Assembly: GCA_021782295.1 (NCBI GenBank)
Contig: JAJXVC010000049.1
Location: forward strand, 1-10,625
DNA from: a bacterium
Lineage (GTDB): Bacteria > Eremiobacterota > Eremiobacteria > Baltobacterales > Baltobacteraceae
Length of the DNA stretch: 10,625 nucleotides
Direction: 5' to 3'
Made by a program: the position numbers and the translations under genes. The notes beneath the pieces are model-generated. The model had not been told where the DNA came from. It saw only the letters and a program-made list of their open reading frames with translations, and made no database searches. The first letter of the stretch is position 1; the number at the start of each line of letters is the position of its first letter. Shown piece by piece: positions 6,373 to 10,625 of the stretch.

Positions 6373-6407
6373 CCCCTCCTGCCCGAGCAAGCAGCGCTGC
6401 GGAAAGC
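6362..6407. repeat. 12-bp perfect inverted repeat with 22-base loop upstream of tlyA
   Basis: GCTTTCCGCAGC (6362-6373) is the exact reverse complement of GCTGCGGAAAGC (6396-6407). The right arm overlaps a 10-bp perfect palindrome, GCAGCGCTGC (6391-6400). The structure ends 30 bases before the tlyA ATG. There is no T-run after either arm, so it does not look like an intrinsic terminator. An operator or an RNA leader structure are possible readings. Confidence 0.65.
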
Positions 6408-6437
6408 ATTGCGTGGCGCTTCACGAAGAAGCCGAGG

Positions 6438-7226
6438 ATGAAAGGAACGCGACTCGACGATGCAGTTGCCGAGCAATTCGCGCTCTCGCGTTCGCATGCG
6501 CGCAGCCTTATTCTCGAAGGTCGAGTCCGTGTCGACGGAGCGCCGGCGCAGAAAGCCGGAGCCAACGTCCGGCCTGGTGCGTCGATCGAGGTGCGTCAGC
6601 CGCGCCGATTCGTGAGCCGTGGAGGGGAGAAACTCGAAGCGGCGCTCGATGCATTTGCAATCGACGTCAGCGAACTGCGGGCGCTCGATATCGGCGCATC
6701 GACCGGCGGCTTCACCGATTGCCTGCTCCAGCGTGGCGCCGCGCATGTGACTGCGCTCGACGTCGGCTACGGACAGCTCGATTGGCGCCTGCGGAACGAT
6801 CCTCGCGTCACGGTCATGGAGCGGACACATGCGCGCAATCTTCCCGTCGATGCGTTTGCGGTACCATTCGAGCTCATCGTGATCGACGTATCGTTTATCT
6901 CGCTGCATACGATACTCGCCTCGGCAATGCGCTTTCTTTCACCCGACGGCACGGTCGTTGCGTTGGTGAAGCCGCAATTCGAGGCGGGCAGAGAGCGACT
7001 CGGGCGCGGCGGCGTCGTGCGAGACCCGTCCATCCATCGCGCCGTCCTGCACGAGGTCGCGGACTCCTCGGCGGCGCTCGGCCTGCTGCCGACGGCGTTG
7101 ATCTCCTCACCGTTGAAGGGACCTGCCGGGAACCGCGAGTTCTTGCTTCAACTGCGGCGTTCGGGAGAACCGCTTGCGGAGGGACGAATCGAGGAGGTCG
7201 TCGGCGAAGGACTATCGGCACCATGA
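6438..7226 (+). CDS. tlyA: TlyA-family S4-domain/FtsJ-like rRNA 2'-O-methyltransferase
   Basis: A 262-residue protein matching TlyA (YqxC) in size and order. An N-terminal S4 RNA-binding domain (about 3-60; TRLDDAVAEQFALSRSHA then EGRVRVDG) is followed by FVSRGGEKLEAALDAF (58-73). The SAM-binding methyltransferase domain has LDIGASTGGFTDCLLQRGA (83-101), DVGYGQLDWRLR, IDVSFISL (149-156), LVKPQFEAG (176-184) and GGVVRD (191-196). In mycobacteria TlyA methylates 16S and 23S rRNA ribose positions and affects capreomycin response; this function is by homology only. The reading frame is open further upstream, but the ATG at 6438 is chosen because the S4 homology begins there and longer forms would add non-homologous residues and overlap the divergent propeller gene. 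It has only a weak ribosome-binding site. The stop shares ATGA with nadK. Confidence 0.93.
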   Translation: MKGTRLDDAVAEQFALSRSHARSLILEGRVRVDGAPAQKAGANVRPGASIEVRQPRRFVSRGGEKLEAALDAFAIDVSELRALDIGASTGGFTDCLLQRGAAHVTALDVGYGQLDWRLRNDPRVTVMERTHARNLPVDAFAVPFELIVIDVSFISLHTILASAMRFLSPDGTVVALVKPQFEAGRERLGRGGVVRDPSIHRAVLHEVADSSAALGLLPTALISSPLKGPAGNREFLLQLRRSGEPLAEGRIEEVVGEGLSAP

Positions 7227-8074
7227 AAACGCTTTCGTTCGCGCGGCGTTCGGTCGCCGTCCACCTCTCGTCGCGCGAGTCCGCGCATGCGTATGCCCGA
7301 CATTTTATCGGCCTTCTCGAGAAGCGCTCGATCTCGTGCGTCGTTCTCGATGGGGAAGCGGCCGATCCCAAGCTCCTCGAACGTGCCGATCTCCTCGTGA
7401 GCATCGGTGGCGACGGTACGCTGCTCCGGGCCGCGCGGCGCGTCGTCGATCTCGGTATTCCGATTCTCGGTATCAATACCGGCCGCTTGGGTTTTCTCAC
7501 CGAGTTCGATAGCAACGATCCCCGCATCGAAGATCTCCCCGATCTTCTCGACCGCGGGCTCCTCATCGAAGAGCGCGTTGCCCTTCAAGTCGAGGTCTGT
7601 GGGAAGAAGCACTTTGCGCTCAACGATGTCGTCGTTCGCAAAGGCGATATCGCGCGTGTCGTTCCCTTTCGACTTCATCTCGATGATGAAGAAGCAGTCG
7701 GTGTTCCGGCCGACGGTATTTGCGTCTGCACGCCGACCGGTTCGACGGCATATTTTCTCTCCGCCGGGGGTTCGCTGATTTCACCGCGCGTCGATGCGTT
7801 CGGCGTCGTTCCGCTTCTGCCGCATACGTTGTTTTCGCGTCCGCTCATCGTCGCCGGCGATGCGCGCGTCACCATTTTTTGCGATGCCGATCTCGGTGGA
7901 GCGCACTTGGAGTGCGACGGCGATGTCGTGACCGAGATCGCACCGAACGAGCCAATCGTCGTCTACCGCTATCCACGATTGGTGCGCTTCGCTCGCGTCG
8001 AGGCACTGCGATTTTTCGAGCGCCTCGAAGCGAAACTCCGCTGGGGTGCCTCGATCGTCGAAACGGTTCGGTAG
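7223..8074 (+). CDS. nadK: NAD kinase
   Basis: A 283-residue ATP (or polyphosphate)-dependent NAD kinase, the sole route to NADP, cytoplasmic. Family hallmarks are in order: SIGGDGTLLRAAR (60-72, catalytic Asp64), GIPILGINTGRLGFLTE (78-94), ALNDVVVRKG (132-141, the Asn-acidic pair that binds NAD), ADGICVCTPTGSTAYFLSAGG (163-183) and SRPLIV (205-210). The second position of the Asn-Glu pair is Asp here, a conservative change. The ATG at 7223 overlaps the tlyA stop by ATGA, and recN begins 9 bases after the stop. The tlyA-nadK-recN order occurs in many bacteria, which supports all three calls. Confidence 0.95.
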   Translation: MKTLSFARRSVAVHLSSRESAHAYARHFIGLLEKRSISCVVLDGEAADPKLLERADLLVSIGGDGTLLRAARRVVDLGIPILGINTGRLGFLTEFDSNDPRIEDLPDLLDRGLLIEERVALQVEVCGKKHFALNDVVVRKGDIARVVPFRLHLDDEEAVGVPADGICVCTPTGSTAYFLSAGGSLISPRVDAFGVVPLLPHTLFSRPLIVAGDARVTIFCDADLGGAHLECDGDVVTEIAPNEPIVVYRYPRLVRFARVEALRFFERLEAKLRWGASIVETVR

Positions 8075-8083
8075 GCGCGATTC

Positions 8084-9820
8084 GTGCTTCGTTCCTTGCG
8101 TATCGAGAACTTCGCGCTCATCCGGAGCGCCGACGTGGAGTTTGGAGCGGGGCTCACTGCATTTACCGGCGAGACGGGTTCGGGGAAGTCGATGCTCCTC
8201 GGAGCGCTTGCCTTCGCCTGCGGAGCGCGCAACGATATCGAAAGTATCGCTCGTCCGGAAGAACGCACGTTGGTGACGCTACACGTTGACGCCGATGCAG
8301 AACTCAAAGCGTGGCTCGACGAGCGCGGGTACGAAATTGAAGACGATGAAGATATCACGCTCGAACGCGAGGTATCGCGAAGCGGAAAGAGTGCCGCGCG
8401 CATCTGCGGGCGCAGCGCGAGCCTCGCGGTGCTGCGCGATTTCGGCCGCGAGATCGTCGATCTTGTCGGTCAGCACGAAGCGCAGCGGCTGACCGCTGCA
8501 AGTTTTCAGCGAACCATGCTCGACCGCTTCGGTGGTGAAGCGACGCTCGACGCGGCGAACGCGGTCGCCGCGGCATATCGAGCGGTCGATGCGGCGCGGA
8601 ACCGATTGACCGAATTGGAAGCAGCGCGACGGACGGAGCGAGAGCGGGCGGCGTTCGTTCACGATGCGTTGCTCGCCATCGAAGCACTTCGCCCGGAGGC
8701 CGGGGAATACGCAACGATGCGCGAGCGCCGCACCGTGCTCGCCCATGGAGAACGCATCGCCGCAGCCCTGCGCTCCGCGCACGAAGCGCTGCGCGGCGAA
8801 GAGGGATCCGCCGAGAGCGCGATCGGCGGCGCCGATGCGGCGCTGCGATCGATTCTCTCGCTTCTCCCGGAGATCGCCGAGATTCTCGCGCGCATGGAGG
8901 CGATACAAGGTGAGTGCGGCGACCTCGCGCTCGAGATATCACGTTCGCTCGAAAGCCTCGAGCGCGCACCGGGCGAACTCGAAGCGCTCGAATCGCGTTC
9001 GGCGGAGTTCGAACGACTCGCGCGTCTCTACGGCAACGGGGATGCCGACGCACTTGCTGCGCTCTGGGAAGAGATGCGCGCGGCGGTCGATCTGCTCGAG
9101 AACGGCGAAGCGCTGCTCGCCGCAGCACGTGAAGAGGATCGCGCGGCTCGGGAGATTCTTTCCGAAGCCGATGCCCGCCAACGCTCGGCGCGTCGCGAGG
9201 CGGCACAACGCTTGAGTGCGACGATCGATGCGGAGTTTGCGGCGCTCTCGCTTGCCGGAGCGCATTTCGGCGTGAGCTTCGAAGCGCGCGGCGAGTGCGG
9301 CGTCCACGGAAGCGAACGCACGAGTTTTACCTTTGCGCCGAACCGAGGCGAACCGGAGCGAGCGCTGGCGAAGATCGCTTCGGGAGGCGAACGTTCGCGC
9401 GTTTTGCTCGCATTGGTGCTCGCGCTTGCCGGTGTTCGTCGCGGAGCGAGTTACGTCTTCGATGAGGTCGACGCCGGCATCGGCGGTGCGGTCGCCGTTG
9501 CCGTCGGCGAGAGGCTCGCGCGCCTAGCGAACGATGCGCAGGTCATCTGCGTCACCCATCTTGCGCAGATCGCCGTGCACGCGCGCGCGCAAATCGTACT
9601 CGAGAAAGTATCGCTCGGAACGGGAATCGCGATCGCGCTCAATCCGGTTACCGACGATGACGCGCGCGAAAGCGAGATCGCGCGCATGCTCTCCGGCGAG
9701 CCGCACCGGCAGGCGCTCGAACACGCACGCGAGATGATCGCGCGCGCGGCCGCCGCTACGGGATCTGGTGAATCTTTAAGACGTTCGTCCCGCCCGCGCC
9801 GACCGGCATCCCGGTCGTGA
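8084..9820 (+). CDS. recN: DNA repair protein RecN (SMC-like ATPase)
   Basis: A 578-residue SMC-related ATPase that acts early at DNA double-strand breaks. The GTG start gives the canonical MLRSLRIENFALI opening. Walker A is GETGSGKS (29-36), followed by the RecN-typical VDLVGQHEAQRL (126-136). A long Ala/Glu/Arg-rich coiled coil with a central hinge covers about 150-385. The C-terminal ATPase half has the signature ASGGERSR (432-439; usual form ASGGELSR), Walker B YVFDEVDAGIGG (457-468) and THLAQIA (491-497; usual form THLPQVA). The expected end is near residue 560; the last 20 or so residues (Ser/Arg/Pro-rich) are read from DNA that encodes the C-terminus of pyruvate kinase on the other strand. 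It probably belongs to the tlyA-nadK transcription unit. Confidence 0.95.
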   Translation: MLRSLRIENFALIRSADVEFGAGLTAFTGETGSGKSMLLGALAFACGARNDIESIARPEERTLVTLHVDADAELKAWLDERGYEIEDDEDITLEREVSRSGKSAARICGRSASLAVLRDFGREIVDLVGQHEAQRLTAASFQRTMLDRFGGEATLDAANAVAAAYRAVDAARNRLTELEAARRTERERAAFVHDALLAIEALRPEAGEYATMRERRTVLAHGERIAAALRSAHEALRGEEGSAESAIGGADAALRSILSLLPEIAEILARMEAIQGECGDLALEISRSLESLERAPGELEALESRSAEFERLARLYGNGDADALAALWEEMRAAVDLLENGEALLAAAREEDRAAREILSEADARQRSARREAAQRLSATIDAEFAALSLAGAHFGVSFEARGECGVHGSERTSFTFAPNRGEPERALAKIASGGERSRVLLALVLALAGVRRGASYVFDEVDAGIGGAVAVAVGERLARLANDAQVICVTHLAQIAVHARAQIVLEKVSLGTGIAIALNPVTDDDARESEIARMLSGEPHRQALEHAREMIARAAAATGSGESLRRSSRPRRPASRS

Positions 9821-10625
9821 ACGCGATGAGATCGCCGCGTTGTACGAAGCCCTCTTCCTGCATGCGGCGCTCGGTGACGTAGAGGAGCACATCGATCGAG
9901 GCGTATTGATCGATCAGCAGCGCCTCGACTCCCCAGACCAACGCGAGCCGCTGCGCGACCTTCCGATGCGGGGTGAGCGCGACGATACGCGCGCTCGGGC
10001 GGAATGCCGCAATATGGTGCGCGGTGTTGCCGGTGGTCGTACCGGTGACGATAAACGGTATACCGAGCTCGCTGCTCGCTCTCGTTGCCGCTTCGGCGAT
10101 CGAACTCGCAATCGTCGGCTCGCTCTTTTCCAGTCGCCGATCGCGTAGCGTTGCATGCGGATAATGCTTCTCGACCTCGCGCGCGATCTCGGCCATCGTG
10201 CGAACCGCTTCGGTGGGGTACGAACCACGAGCGGTCTCGCCGGAGAGCATGATCGCGTCGGTGCCGTCGAGGATGGCGTTGGCGACGTCGGCGACTTCGG
10301 CGCGAGTCGGGCGCGAATTCGAGGTCATCGATTCGAGCATCTGCGTCGCCGTCACCACCGGCTTGCTCGCGCGATTGCAACGCGCGATAAGATCTTTCTG
10401 GACCAGTGGCACTTGCTCGAGCGGAATCTCGATGCCGAGGTCGCCGCGTGCAACCATGATCCCGTCGGCGGCGGCGATGATGCGATCGATATCTTCGAGC
10501 GCTTCATGTTTTTCGATCTTGGCAAGAACGGGAACGCGCTTGCCGCGCTCGTTCATGAAGTTTTTAACGCGTTCGATATCGGCGACGCTGCGAACGAACG
10601 AGACGGCAACATAATCGACCTGCTG
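9756..10625 (-). CDS. pyk: Pyruvate kinase, C-terminal 289 residues (5' end outside window)
   Basis: This is the 3' part of pyruvate kinase, which converts phosphoenolpyruvate and ADP to pyruvate and ATP in the last step of glycolysis. The visible part starts within the barrel at DYVAVSFVRS (4-13 of the fragment). It continues with the active-site Lys/Glu in AKIE (35-38), DGIMVARGDLGIEIP (54-68, metal-binding Asp62), TATQMLESM (92-100), PTRAEVADVANAILDGTDA (106-124) and MLSGETARGSYP. The C-terminal alpha/beta regulatory domain (about 170-289) includes VTGTTTGNTAHHIAAFRP and a VLKIHQI ending. All catalytic residues in this part are intact. The frame remains open to the window edge; the ATG at 10554-10556 is internal because the homology extends upstream of it. 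Its stop lies 65 bases inside the convergent recN gene. Confidence 0.96.
   Translation of the reverse strand, partial: QQVDYVAVSFVRSVADIERVKNFMNERGKRVPVLAKIEKHEALEDIDRIIAAADGIMVARGDLGIEIPLEQVPLVQKDLIARCNRASKPVVTATQMLESMTSNSRPTRAEVADVANAILDGTDAIMLSGETARGSYPTEAVRTMAEIAREVEKHYPHATLRDRRLEKSEPTIASSIAEAATRASSELGIPFIVTGTTTGNTAHHIAAFRPSARIVALTPHRKVAQRLALVWGVEALLIDQYASIDVLLYVTERRMQEEGFVQRGDLIAFTTGMPVGAGGTNVLKIHQIP

Larger units (their letters stand above)
6330..6437. promoter_or_regulatory. Divergent intergenic region between the propeller operon and tlyA
   Basis: This 108-base spacer is the only intergenic region of any size in the window and must hold, or lie next to, the promoter of the minus-strand propeller operon. 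The tlyA-nadK-recN promoter may lie here or inside the propeller gene. I could not pick convincing -35/-10 boxes on either strand. About half of the spacer is taken up by inverted-repeat structure (6355-6407). Confidence 0.5.

Noticed and set aside
6362..6407. Intrinsic terminator reading of the 12-bp inverted repeat
   Set aside because: The 22-base loop is long and no T-run follows either arm. The position, between divergent genes' starts, also does not call for a terminator.
6210..6437. Upstream in-frame extension of tlyA by 76 codons
   Set aside because: The extension crosses the divergent spacer and the start of the propeller gene and has no similarity to TlyA; the S4 domain begins at the ATG at 6438.
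4380..6437. Mobile element or defence island between xseB and tlyA
   Set aside because: I saw no transposase, integrase, terminal repeats, target duplications or known defence domains, and base composition looks like that of the flanks.
8355..9206. 283-codon minus-strand open frame within recN
   Set aside because: It is an Arg/Pro-rich shadow of the coiled-coil coding region, with no domain signature.

Overview
This is a dense, GC-rich (by eye about 60%) bacterial chromosome segment. Nearly every base is coding, and neighbouring genes repeatedly share 4-base ATGA/GTGA start-stop overlaps. The gene order accC - nusB - (penicillin-binding protein) - xseA - xseB ... tlyA - nadK - recN resembles the accBC-nusB-folD-xseA-xseB-ispA-dxs-tlyA-argR-recN housekeeping cluster of Bacillus-like Firmicutes. 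Here folD, ispA, dxs and argR are absent and other genes sit in their places. Protein sequences are divergent from textbook E. coli and Bacillus homologues. A poorly cultured lineage such as Eremiobacterota (WPS-2) would fit, but that is a guess from general character and not something the sequence proves.

Layout. Plus strand, 1-4912: the 3' end of biotin carboxylase (fatty-acid synthesis), transcription factor NusB, a class A penicillin-binding protein (cell-wall polymerase and crosslinker), both subunits of exonuclease VII, and two small cysteine-rich, single-membrane-span zinc-ribbon proteins of unknown role. Minus strand, 4921-6329: a two-gene operon made of a cytoplasmic six-Asp-box (BNR) beta-propeller followed by a MoaD/ThiS-type ubiquitin-like protein ending in Gly-Gly. 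A 108-base divergent spacer (6330-6437) with nested inverted repeats follows. Plus strand, 6438-9820: TlyA-type rRNA methyltransferase/S4 protein, NAD kinase and RecN DNA-repair ATPase. Minus strand, 9756-10625: pyruvate kinase (5' end outside the window), whose 3' end overlaps the 3' end of recN by 65 bases.

The housekeeping genes are confident calls. The most unusual region is 4339-6407. (a) The zinc-ribbon gene after xseB appears to have been tandemly duplicated together with the last codons of xseB. This left a 12-codon in-frame xseB-tail remnant that still overlaps the second zinc-ribbon gene by ATGA, and this linker is better conserved than the two genes it precedes. (b) The propeller plus Gly-Gly ubiquitin-like pair has no activating enzyme nearby and no assigned pathway. 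(c) The divergent spacer carries a 12-bp perfect inverted repeat that competes with a smaller hairpin and contains a 10-bp perfect palindrome.

No tRNA, rRNA, CRISPR array, insertion sequence or prophage gene was recognised. No stretch over 300 bases lacks a gene.
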